Positions 53,763 to 64,000 of a stretch of 64,000 nucleotides of DNA are shown in pieces (the first letter of the stretch is position 1; each line of letters opens with the position of its first letter). A model generated the notes under the pieces. It saw nothing but the letters and a program-made list of their open reading frames with translations. It did not search any database and was not told the DNA's origin. The DNA is from Mikania micrantha (taxonomy: Eukaryota > Streptophyta > Magnoliopsida > Asterales > Asteraceae): NCBI GenBank assembly GCA_009363875.1, contig CM018695.1:17828755-17892754 (forward strand), written 5' to 3'. The translations under genes and the position numbers were made by a program.

Positions 53763-56700
53763 TTATGTTTCAAACAAATGTGGGTAGAGTCGTTTCATCT
53801 CGTCTTCAGTCTCCCATGTAGCCTCAGATCCTTTTCGGTGTTTCCATTGAACCTTAACTTGTCTAATCGTCTTGTTACGAAACTGCTTTTCTTTCCTGTC
53901 AACAATTGCAACTGGTTCTTCTATGTAGTTTAGCTTTTCATCAACTTCAATGTCATTTAACGACACATATGTTACATCATCTGCTAGACATTTTCTCAGG
54001 TGTGAAACGTGAAATGTTGGATGAATTCCACTCAGTTCATCTGGAAGATTTTACCGGATGGCTACCTTACCGACCCGTGCCATTATTCGAAAAGGTCCAA
54101 TAAATGTCGGACTCAACTTTCCTCTTTTCCTGAATCGAATAATTCCCTTCCATGGTGAAACTTTTAGTAGTACTTGATCACCTACTTCAAACTCTATTGG
54201 TCTCCGTCTTTTATCAGCATACGACTTTTGTCGATCATGTGCAGCTTTCATTCGTGCTTTAACTAGCTGGAGCTTTTCAGTCAAATCTAATACTGCAGCT
54301 TTACTTCCCACTTCTTTCTGTCCTACTCCTCCCCAACACACGGGTGTCCTACAACGTCGTCCGTACAATGCCTCATATGGTGGCATTCCAATACTAGCAT
54401 GATAGTTGTTGTTATACGAGAATTCCACTAGTGGTAAATGATCATCCCAGCTACCACCAAAATCAATAATACAAGCTCTCAACATATCCTCTAAGGTTTG
54501 TATAGTCCTTTCAGACTGTCCGTCTGTTTGAGGATGATATGCAGTGCTAATATTGAGTCTTGTACCCATTGATTCATGAAACTGTTTCCAGAATATTGAA
54601 ACAAATCGTGTGTCACGATCAGATACTATAGAAACTGGAACTCCATGTCTTGTAATTATTTCTTTCACAAATAATTCAGACAATTTCTCCGACGTATAAG
54701 TCTCACGTATAGGCAAGAAATGAGCACTTTTTGTTAATCGGTCTACAATAACCCAAATAGCATCATGATGTTTCGCCGTAAGAGGCAACTTAGTAATAAA
54801 ATCCATGGTGATATGTTCCCACTTCCATTCTGGGACTTCTAGAGGTTTCACATAACCATAAGGTTTCTGATGTTCAGCTTTTACTTGCGCACATGTCAAA
54901 CATTTGTTTACGTACTGCATTACATTAAGCTTCATACCTGGCCACCAGTAATCCTTTCGGAGGTCTTGATACATTTTCGTTGCACCAGGATGAATAGAGT
55001 ACCGTGACTTATGTGCTTCGTCTAGAATCCTTGACCTGATGTCCCCATTTCGTGGAACCCACATTCGACCAAATCGGATCTTAACACCAAATTCATTTTC
55101 TTCTAAATTCTTAACTTGACCAGAGATTCTTTCGAATCCAACATTTTCTTCCTTTAGTCCTTCCTTCTGTGCATCCTTGAGCTCATTCAGGAAATCTGGT
55201 GTTATCACCAAACTATAAGACTTAACTCGTATAGCAGCGTGTTCGGTCTTGTGACTTAGAGCATCAGCCACCACATTGGCCTTGCCTGGGTGATACAAAA
55301 TTTCACAGTCATAATCTTTGAGTAACTCAAGCCATCTTCTTTGTCTCATATTCAAGTCTTTTTGTTCAAAGAAGTATTTTAGGCTTTTATGATCTGTGTA
55401 AATTGTACACTTGACTCCATATAAATAGTGCCTCCAAATTTTTAAAGCAAATACCACAGCAGCCAATTCCAAATCATGTGTTGATAATTAGCCTCGTGGG
55501 TTTTCAATTGTCTTGAGGCATACGCTATTACCTTTCCCCTTTGCATAAGTACACAAACCAAACCTAGATAAGACGCATCTGAGTACACAACCATGTCTTC
55601 ATTACCATCCGGTAATGCTAAGATAGGAGCTTCAGTTAATCTCTTTTTCAATTCATCAAAAGCTTGGACCTGAGTTGGACCCCAGTCATATTTTACTTAT
55701 TTCCTAGTCAATTTTGTCAACGGTGTAGCAATCCTGGAGAAATCCTGGATAAATCTTCTGTAATAACCGGCTAATCCGAGAAAGCTACGATCTTCCGTTG
55801 GTGTTTTCGGAGGATTCCATTTCATTACTGCTTCTACTTTAGCTGGGTCCACCATTATGCCTTCTGGACTAATAACATGACCTAGGAACTGCACTTCTCG
55901 TAACCAAAAGGCACATTTGGAGAACTTGGCATAAAGCTTTTCTCTTCTTAGTATTGCAAGTACTTCCCGTATATGACACGCATGATCACCTTCGCTCTTT
56001 GAGTATATTACGATATCATCAATGAACACAATCACTGATCGGTCTAGCATGGGTCTGCACACCTGATTCATCAAATCCATAAACGCTGCAGGAGCGTTCG
56101 TTAACCCAAAAGACATTACAAGGAACTCATAATGTCCATAACGTGTGCGAAATGCTGTCTTCGGAATATCTTGTTCTCTCACCTTTAGTTGATGATACCC
56201 TGATCTAAGATCTATTTTAGAAAACCAACTTGCCCCTTGTAATTGGTCAAATAGATCGTCAATTCTTGGTAACGGATACTTATTCTTTATTGTGAGCTTA
56301 TTCAATTCCCTATAATCAATACACATTCTCATGCTTCCGTCCTTTTTCTTTACAAACAACACTGGTGCACCCCAAGGCAACACACTTGGTCGTATAAAAC
56401 CTTTGTCTAGAAGGTCTTGTAGTTGGGTCATTAATTCTTTCATCTCTGTTGGAGCCAGACGGTACGGTGCCTTGGCGACAGGTTGAGCTCCTAGCACAAC
56501 ATCAATTTGGAATTGGATTTCCCGATCAGGTGGAATTCCTGGCAAATCCTCAGGAAATACATCAGGAAAATTACACACCATGGGTACGTCTCCCAATTCT
56601 TTTACCTTAATTTCTTTGTCGATAACATAGGCCAGATAAGCCCCACACCCTCGCCTCATAATTTCACTTGCCTTAATCATTGAAATGACTTTAGGCATGT

Positions 56701-58360
56701 TGAACACTTTATCCCCATAGACCGTTACTGAACTCCCATTAAGAGCCGTTAAGAAAATCATATTTCGTCGACAGACAATGTTAGCCTCATGTTTGGCCAA
56801 CCAATCCATGCCCAAGACTGCATCAAAACCTCCTAACGTAATCACAAACAACTTAACAGGGAATCTATGACCTTCTATATCAATGTAACAATCATCATCA
56901 ATAGCCTCCGTTACTCTAGTCGATTTACCAAGAGCAGTTTCTATGTTAAAGGCATTTTCTATCTTTTTAACATTAGCACGCAGTTTATCACAAAAAGTAA
57001 TAACCACAAAGCTCATACTTGCACCAGAATCAAATAGCACTGAAGCAGGAATATCGTTAATCAAGAATGTACCTGTCACCACATCAGGGTCTTTGTCTGC
57101 CTGATCTTTAGTCATAGTAAAGGCACGCGCTTTTGCCTTTTGCTTCTCACCTCCCTTGCTACTTTCAGGTTTGCTGGCTTCAGTATGTATTGTCTTTGAT
57201 TTAAAGCAATCCTTGCTTACATGACCAAGTCCACCACAATTGTAACACTTTGGCGTACCTGGACAATTATATGAGAAATGTCCAGTTTTTCCACAACGAT
57301 AGCACAAAGTAGTCCCCAGACGACATTCTCCCCCATGTTTCCTTCCACATTTAGTGCATGTTTCAAATTCTTCCATTTTAAACTTTTTCATAGGGGGCCC
57401 TGGTTTATCATTTCTGCTTCTTTTGAATCCAGGTGACCACTTTTGTTTTGGTTCATCCTCTATTGGTTCAGCTTCCAACACATCATCCCAGACAATGCCG
57501 CTAATCTCTACGGCTGATTCAAAAGTTCTGGGAGCATGTGCCTTCACATGTGTTCGAACTCTAGGTGGTAGTCCTTCCACATATAACTTCAACCTGCGTT
57601 CCTCCGGGTTTACCAAATGAGGAACCAGTCTTGACATTTCATTAAATTTTGACGTATATTGCCTATGATTCATACGTCCAGCTTTCAAAGTCAGAAATTC
57701 CTGCTCGATTTTATCAATTTCATTCTTCGGACAAAAGTGTTTCGTAACCAATTCTTTTAAGTCATCCCATTTCAAGCCCTCCACATCAGCAGTGGTCTTT
57801 GACTGCTTGACCGTGTTCCACCAATGTAGAGCTTCTTCAGTAAATGAATGAGCTGCAAATTTCACAGCTTGATCTTTCCGGCATTCACTGATCACGATAA
57901 CCGCCTCCATAGCCGAAACCCAATGGCAGGTAGCCACCGCATCTTTCTTACCATCAAATGGTGGAGGATTGCATCCCTTAAAAACCTTGTAGTCACATCC
58001 TTTGGGTCCCTTTGTACTTGAACCCTTACCTTTAGCATTGACGATCAATACTTCTTCATCATCTTGCTCTTTGTTAGAGCTGGTAGCTTTCTCTATTTCC
58101 TCATTAACCCCTCCTTTAGTAATTTCCTTTTCAGCTTTGGTTCTATCTGGAGGAAGTATATCTTTTAAAATTTTACGAACTTCAAGAGATATGGCCTTTA
58201 CCACCACCGGTTCAAGCCTAAGTTCCTCCTCTTCAATTCCTTCTTCAATGTTGACTTCAGTTTCTTCATTATTCGCTGGTATTTCCTCAGTTTGCTTCTT
58301 GTTTTTAGGTGGTCGACCTCGTCCTCTACCACGTCCACCTCCTCTCTTTTCACCTACCAT
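53763..58360 (-). pseudogene. gag-pol: Gypsy B gag-pol with chromodomain (two stops, one frameshift)
   Basis: ATG at 58360 (MVGEKRGGGRGRGRGR). Gag includes AVKFAAHSFTEEALHWWN and three Cys motifs (CTKCGRKHGGEC, CYRCGKTGHFSYNC, CYNCGGLGHVSKDC, about residues 338-385). Then retropepsin VLFDSGASMSF (about 443), RT with YRELNKLTIKN, KIDLRSGYHQL and FIDDIVIYS, RNase H with VVYSDASYLGL and YTDHKSLKYF, integrase with H2C2, ITMDFITKLP, VSDRDTRF and HPQTDGQSE, and a chromodomain (VKVQWKHRKGSEATWE, near 53850). Lesions: TAA at 55699-55697 after the RT, a one-base deletion near 55487 in RNase H, and TAA at 54050-54048 before the chromodomain. The first 887 codons are open. Confidence 0.95.
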
Positions 58361-58694
58361 TTTAGTTTTCTATACATATTTTAAACAACCACGTGTCAGT
58401 CAAGGTAATGATTCAGGACGTAATAAGCATTGTAAATTGTTAATGACGTTGATCAAGTGTAATTAACTATTTACCTCACTTATAAGTTCTAAACATTCCC
58501 AATCATGAACACATTATCATTCGCAACATCATACTAATTTTATCTATATCTTAAGCATAACAAAGCTCTAAGGTCATATGCTCATGGCACCAGACTACCC
58601 TTGACTGGCATTCTTATCTTTCTATCCCATTTTCAGTCTAAGTCCAGCCATTAGGGATGACCAGATCTCTCAAACTATGGCTCTGATACCAACT
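58361..58694 (-). other. Gypsy B leader and primer binding site
   Basis: The minus strand TGGTATCAGAGCC (58691-58679) is the initiator-tRNA-Met PBS, three bases from the LTR end. The rest is a noncoding leader of about 320 bases. Confidence 0.9.
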
Positions 58695-60808
58695 TGAGAG
58701 GCCCCGAGTCCCGGGAGTCCCCTCGGTTGGCAAACATTAAACCCATAGTCCTTAAACCATATTTACATTACTATAGCAGCGGAATTTAAGGTGATTACAT
58801 AAATAAGGTACACATATTAAACACACATTAAAACATAGCTCATTCTTCTAACAGTTATGTAATACAACCAGTCTATGCCAGGGTAGTCTTCAACGTATGC
58901 CATGCGCCCTCCTGATATCCTTTCTCATTTTATTCAACTTGATATGCATGTGAAACAAATCAGCTTTATGCTGGTGAGCTCTAAGTTCATTTCTTAGAAA
59001 AATCCTTATTCATTTATGACATCACTTGGCATAATTCAAATACATAGCATACCTGTTCTCATATCATAATTACATAACATACATAGCATCATAACATAAT
59101 TCATACGGTGAAGGAACTTCACCGTCAACTGTTGACCCTGAAGTCAAACAGGCTTGTGCAGCACAAGGCTCTATAACCATGAACTGACGACCGAAGTCGA
59201 CATGCTTGTATTAATACAAGACTCTATAACTATCAACCCGCAGCTGATAACTCGTGCATGCATAAGATTTCTTTAAATGAACTGGCGACACAAAGTCGAC
59301 AGGCTTGTGTTTCCACAAGACTCTATGCCTACCAACCGAAGTGGCAGCTCAAACCGGTACAAGACTTCTTTACGTTCCAATCATTCACATAACATTGCTT
59401 TACATAAATCATTCATATACATACCATGGTTTAAGTTATTTAAACCATTATAAACATAAACACTTTACTGCACCGCAGTGCTCAAACTCTGCCCAACCGC
59501 AGCCGGGACTTCAAAACCACATTTCCTACTCGACCTCAGTCGAGTCTTTTAAAAATCATTTCATTCTCAACCGCAGTCAAGACTTAAAACATTCTTTACC
59601 TGAAAACATTATTTACTTTAACATATTCTTTTATCTAACCGTAGTCAGGTAAAACAATCATTTTCATAAAATAACTTTATAACATGCATAACAGCCCAAA
59701 ATGATAAAACATTTAAACTAGGGCTACAAAGAACTCACCTGAGCTTAGTAAAGCACAATTTGCTAGCTATTCTTCTTTTCCTTACTTTCTCACTTCAGGA
59801 TGATATCCTATTAATAGGAATATATTATCATGATTATAACCTTATCATGAAAATTTACGATGACCGCTCGAAACTTCGGCATGTCATAACTTTCATTCGG
59901 AGCTTTATTTCAAAATTTCGCTTACACTCATTTTGACCATTTTTATCTCTACAATCTTGTTGTGCTTAAAGATTACTTATTTTCTCGGCTTAGATAAGCG
60001 TATTCTCATACCCATTCATATCACTCATAATTGCCTAAAACATTACATGAACTTTACTTGTTTCTTTTCTTAGCTCTAACCATACCCACAACCCTTAAAT
60101 TATATAAATGTTCACACAGGTTTTATGATCGCATAACATATAATCATACCAAAACAAAACTCTATCTACACATGGTGTTGGTCTCTTTAATCAATCAAGG
60201 CTAAACTAACACGAGATGAAATCTTACTGTGATCGTGATGTGATGTTGTTCTTTATGCTTGTTCTTGGATGTTGCACACCATACCAAGAGGGAATACTAA
60301 ACCGTCGGAGATGAATATGATCTTCAGTTTCTTGTGTTTGTGAAAGACTGAAAATATATTAATTCTCAGACGAAGTCAGTTAAATGGATGCAGATGAGAA
60401 TCATGAGATTGGGTGATTTATTTTATGCCAACGTTGGACATTTTTTCACCACATATGATTTAATTTCAATTTTTCACTTTACACCCTTGAACTTTGATGT
60501 CCTATTTTTAAAACCCCCTTCTACTTTGATCACATATTTTTAATATTCACGAGCTTATATCTTGTCCATACTTTATCGTATAACGATCCCGCTTATATTA
60601 ATGTGATCGTAATCACTTCAGGATTGTTCATAAAAATTACGAACCCTAACGGTCATAGAAATTTTTTACACGTTATTAATAGGCTTTATAACGTGTCCAT
60701 ACATTATCAGATATTTTTATCGTTTATATCCTTTTGATCATAATCACTTTACGAACGTTTATATAAAATTTGGACATAAACGGTTACCGAAATTTTCGGT
60801 TGTTATAG
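58695..60808 (-). repeat. Gypsy B 5' LTR
   Basis: 2114 bp, minus strand TATAACAACCG (terminal TG mutated to TA) to CCTCTCA. It contains noncoding AT-rich sequence and repeated words of the type ACCGCAGTC / ACCGAAGT at about 59100-59640. No gene inside. Confidence 0.88.
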
Positions 60809-62540
60809 TTCGTCGGGCCCAAGTCCCGAAATGTATGGTTCGGATGTATACTGTAATGCTAAAAGTTTGTCAGGTCTGAGACCTCGAGTATAAGTGTTGT
60901 GCCACTACCGAAACTAGACTGTTTGCTCTTGCCTCCGCCATGTCTATCGTAAAAACAATGCCATAGGTCGATATCACGCTCGTCGTGACCTCCCGTCACA
61001 GCTGTCGTCGAGCGGGGCTTGTCAGACCCATAGTACTATTTGATAACACCTCGCTTACAAGTAACTAACAGTATGACTGTGTGAGGACTTTTCTTACGAT
61101 ATTGTCACACTCAAATGTTTGCACAGCATAACAGTAATACATAAAAATATGTTTGTCATAATGCTTGCCTAGTTGTGTCGACCTGTATGTTGGTTAAGAG
61201 TGTTTGCCCAGCTTGTTGACCCAGTTGTTTGGTCAAAATGTTTGTCCAGTTCGTGACCCAAATGTTGGTCAAAAGTGTTAGTCAGATGTTTGAACGACAC
61301 TTCGTCAAATGTATTTGTCAAATGGTTTGTACAAAGTGTTTTGTTAAAAATGTTTATCCAAAAATGCTTGTCAAATGTGTTTGTATGTATTTCTCCCCCC
61401 CATTTTAGTTTGTAAACAGTTAAGAGAAAAGGGGGCCATGAACTCACCTAAGTGTATATGCGTAAGCTCCTAAATCTTCCGGCGAATCGGCCACGGGTTA
61501 CCTATATCACATAGGACTTATGAGTTCGTGTTTGTGTGCGTGTTCGTGTTCGTGTTTGCGCTCAACAACTCAAAGTGGTTATGTTTGCTCGTGTTCTATC
61601 ATGTTTGACCGTGTCAAAGTCAACGACCTGTTGGTGAACCGTGTGCTCGTTATAGTTCGCGTATTGGATTAAATCACATAAGTCACGTTAGCGGACAACT
61701 TACTATTCATAGTAAGTTTCCATTTGTAGTAAGTTGCAATAAAATCCATTTTAATAGTCCTAGCATGCTTGTTTCGCTAAGTGGTCACGTTAACACTTAG
61801 CACATTGTTACATTTTGTCAAATAAGCACATATGTCTGTTTTTAGTAAATAAAGTTGCTAAATATATAAAGTCCCTACGTTTGTCAGGTTTAGCATAGAA
61901 ATTCATACAACACTTTTACATAACATCATATTTCTGCATTTCAAGTCATTTACCACCTTCAAAACTAATCTAATAACTCTATCTTGTGAAATCCCCAAAT
62001 AAAGTTTATATAAATAGAAAGTTTGCAAATAGATCACCGTGTTAATCTAATACTCAAATCTCATTGTTAATCATCATAGATCAATCTAATACTCAAAAAT
62101 CAGTCATCAAATCATCAAAATCAGATAATCAAGTCCCCAAATTTCGTGCATGCACTTTAGATGGTGTTGCATGTGGGTCTCATGGCTTGTATGTGTGTGT
62201 ATTTGTGTTGAATGTGTGAATGAACTTCAAGTACTACCTCACAAAGGTTTAGGAAGCTGATATGGAGCATAAACAGAAGTCTAGCAGCTCTGGAAACTTC
62301 TGGAAACAGTCCTTCAGCAATTACAAGCATGGTTGAGGGTCTTGATGAGCTCATCCTTCCTTCTTCTAGCTTCAATATCCAAAGGAACTTCAAGAATGGC
62401 TTAAACTCGTTTCTGGTGATTAGGGATGGGTATGGCAGGTGATAAGGGTGAGTGTAGAGTCTGGGATCGAAAGGGTTGGGGTAAAACCGAACAAAATGAT
62501 CTGGTTCGACTTTTATAGAGTTTTAGTATTCTGGATTGGG

Positions 62541-62692
62541 TGGCGTACCGCCAAGGCCATGCATCCAAAGCCGATCATGCATGGCCTTGGCGTACCGCCA
62601 AGGATTTCGGGATTCAAAAATCTCGCTTCTGCTTCGCGTACTGCAAAGATTTTCGCCTGGGGATCCTCGCGTACCGCGAAGGATCCTTTCAT
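62541..62692. repeat. GC-rich hairpin and GCGTACCGC repeats in solo LTR C
   Basis: A perfect 16-bp inverted repeat has arms CGCCAAGGCCATGCAT (549-564 past 62000) and its complement at 62577-62592 with a 12-base loop. Around it GCGTACCGC or a near match occurs four times (about 62543, 62590, 62636, 62671). The segment stands out from the AT-rich surroundings. Confidence 0.8.
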
Positions 62693-63015
62693 CAATTCTT
62701 TGATTTATTTAATCGATTTCGTTCGCGCTCGATTCATAACATCTATTATAAATGTTTAGTTCATGTTTAGCACATAAGCACATAGTGACACATATGTTTG
62801 TTTGTTTATTGTTTGTTCACCAACGCTCGTGAGTTTTAGACACGTGTGTGCGTTTCTGGTAATTACTCGAATTACTGTGCAGTATGTTCGAGTTTGCACT
62901 ATCGTGCCACGTGTCACACTAAGTTAAACCAAATTCTAGTGCCACGTATGAAATAATAATATAAAATATTATTAATTTAAAAGAGTTGCTGACATGGAAT
63001 TTACGGGGTGTCACA

Positions 63016-64000
63016 AGTATCCAACAAAATATCCCTCCGCTGATTTCTCAGCGAACTTGGCTAAATGGTCGTTGGTATTTAAGATTCCGCATTGACATCC
63101 AAATGGTTTAAGAAATCCAATAAATGGTTTTCTCTTTTGCCATATCTCATAAGAACTCATACCATAAGTCTTAACAAACAAAATCCTATTTTGAACATAA
63201 CAGGCAGTGTTGACTCATTCTGCCCAAAAATTTATTGGTAGTTTGGCATCAGACAACAACACCATTTTGTTGTGGAGTCCTAGGAGCACTTAATTGTCTT
63301 GTGATACCCTTTGAATCACAAAAGGAATTTAAAGTATGGTTTTTGAATTCTGTTCCTTTGTCAGATCTAATGATTTTAATTTTGTGTTCACATTCATTTC
63401 CAGCTCTTAAGATAAACAACTTCAAGATTTCGACTCTTTCATCTTTGATGCTCAAGAAGAACGCCCAAGTGTATCTTGAAAAGTCATCAGTGACCACTAG
63501 GCAGTACGATTTTCTGCCTAAGCTTTTTACACTTGTGTGACCAAACACGTCCATATGAAGTAAATATATGACTGTTGTAATTGAATTCTTCTCTTTGGCA
63601 TGATGAGAAACCTTATGTTATTTTACTTTAAGACATGTTAAACACTTATCCACACATGTGAATTCTTTTGATGGCAAACCTGTTACTAACTAATTTTTAA
63701 CAAGTTTATTCATATTTTTGAGATTCACATGACACAATCTTCTATGCCAAAGAGATGATTCATCAAGTGAATATTTTTAGACAAAGCAACTATATTACTA
63801 AGTGGTGAAGCTGTGGTCATGTCCAACATATACATGTTGTTCCTTCTGGGAGCTCTAAGCAGAATTTGTTCGCTTGGAACAATAAAACAAGGTTTTAGTA
63901 CAATACATTCATACTTAGTGAACACCATGTTATGGTTTTGATCACACACATGTGATACACTTAGCAAATTATAGTTTAGTTCCTAAACAAAATGAACATT
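63016..64000 (-). pseudogene. pol: E3 pol: pre-integrase and integrase (continues past the window)
   Basis: The minus strand from 63967 gives MLSVSHVCDQNHNMVFTKYE (pre-integrase), the HRRLCH...CLTC zinc finger near 63750-63620, then integrase MDVFGHTSVKS, VTDDFSRYTWAFF, IIRSDKGTEFKN and PRTPQQNGVV (63554-63249). The next expected motif with the catalytic Glu (VERKNRTLIEAA) is missing, and the frame resumes at LPINFWAE with a TGA. This is a deletion of about 60 bases at about 63248. It continues to SAEGYFVGY at the C insertion. Confidence 0.85.

Larger units (their letters stand above)
53417..60813 (-). mobile_element. Ty3/gypsy chromovirus-type element, gypsy B (53422-60808)
   Basis: Minus-strand element with duplication GTTCG at 53417-53421 and 60809-60813, inserted in solo LTR C. 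The 5' LTR is 2114 bp (60808-58695), but the 3' LTR is only about 301 bp (53722-53422), matching the first 301 bases of the 5' LTR with about ten differences. PBS and polypurine tract are present. Gag-pol has three lesions. Both it and gypsy A have LTRs ending CCTCTCA and very similar proteins, so they are related families. Confidence 0.9.
52958..63020. mobile_element. Solo LTR C (52963-63015), TGTCACACC type, split by gypsy B
   Basis: The outer ends TGTCACACCACC (52963) and GGGGTGTCACA (63015) carry duplication AGTAT at 52958-52962 and 63016-63020. Removing gypsy B leaves about 2660 bp, similar to solo LTR D, with the same AACGG/CCGTT hairpin exactly 23 bases from the left end (52986-53002). 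The flanking E3 pol frame resumes correctly across it (AEGYFVGY then STNAKAYRV). No coding region of its own was seen. Confidence 0.85.
34954..64000 (-). mobile_element. Copia LTR retrotransposon E3, old and split by gypsy A and solo LTR C
   Basis: On the minus strand, after removing 36819-49551 and 52963-63020, the pieces join in copia order: pre-integrase and integrase (64000-63021), integrase tail to RT and RNase H (52957-50896), repeat spacer, ORF3 (50238-49552 then 36813-34984), polypurine tract, 3' LTR. Stops and deletions are frequent. The 5' LTR, gag and protease are beyond the right edge. It is the oldest identifiable layer of the nest. Confidence 0.85.

Noticed and set aside
54051..55472. 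Integrase ORF of gypsy B as a separate gene
   Set aside because: It is the continuation of the same polyprotein after a stop and a one-base frameshift.
52963..63015. 52963-63015 as one gypsy element with TGTCACA termini and internal gag-pol
   Set aside because: The internal gypsy B has its own LTR, PBS, polypurine tract and a separate target duplication GTTCG. The outer sequence has no PBS next to an LTR end and matches solo LTR D in plan and length.

Overview
This 64 kb window is plant nuclear DNA made almost entirely of nested LTR retrotransposons. I found no intact host gene, no rRNA or tRNA gene and no CRISPR array. Tg...ca termini, initiator-tRNA-Met primer binding sites, Ty1/copia and Ty3/gypsy (chromodomain) polyproteins, and CACTA and hAT-type DNA transposon ends all indicate a repeat-rich flowering plant. 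I favour a eudicot, possibly Asteraceae, but that is an impression from element style, not a proof.

Layout. 1-351 is the end of a CACTA transposon that landed in a decayed gypsy integrase/chromodomain relic (352-1300). A stop-riddled copia RT/RNase H relic follows (1429-2775). Copia element E1 (3288-14910, + strand, target duplication TAAAC) is complete in layout: LTR, gag, pol, a large third ORF, LTR. 14916-22263 is old AT-rich DNA with relics, microsatellites and a hAT-type MITE (21680-22149). Copia element E2 (22397-34333, - strand, duplication GTATA) is a sister of E1 with an intact pol and an intact third ORF. E2 sits inside the 3' LTR of an older copia, E3 (- strand), which runs off the right edge. 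E3 was also split in two other places. Gypsy A (36819-49546, + strand, duplication GCACT) lies in E3's third ORF and itself carries solo LTR D (46477-49275, duplication GAACT). Solo LTR C (52963-63015, duplication AGTAT) lies in E3's pol and itself carries gypsy B (53422-60808, - strand, duplication GTTCG).

How the parts work together. In E1 and E2, Gag (two CCHC knuckles and a coiled coil), Pol (protease, integrase, reverse transcriptase, RNase H) and a 1044-1068 residue third protein form one retrotransposition unit of Sirevirus-like architecture. The third ORF recurs, diverged, in E3. It has conserved ends, a variable low-complexity middle and basic nuclear-localisation-like clusters. It has no evident signal peptide or membrane anchor, so I do not regard it as a proven envelope gene. 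Gag and Pol are in one frame separated by a single TGA in both E1 and E2. That TGA lies between a branch-point-like CTAAC and a TGCAG acceptor-like site, which suggests splicing or readthrough control.

The most notable signals are the conserved third ORF with its repeat-rich upstream spacer, the TGA in a splice-acceptor context, the expanded minisatellites in the spacer of E2 and in the LTRs of gypsy A, and gypsy B's strongly unequal LTRs flanked by a perfect target duplication. All comparisons and repeat counts were made by eye.
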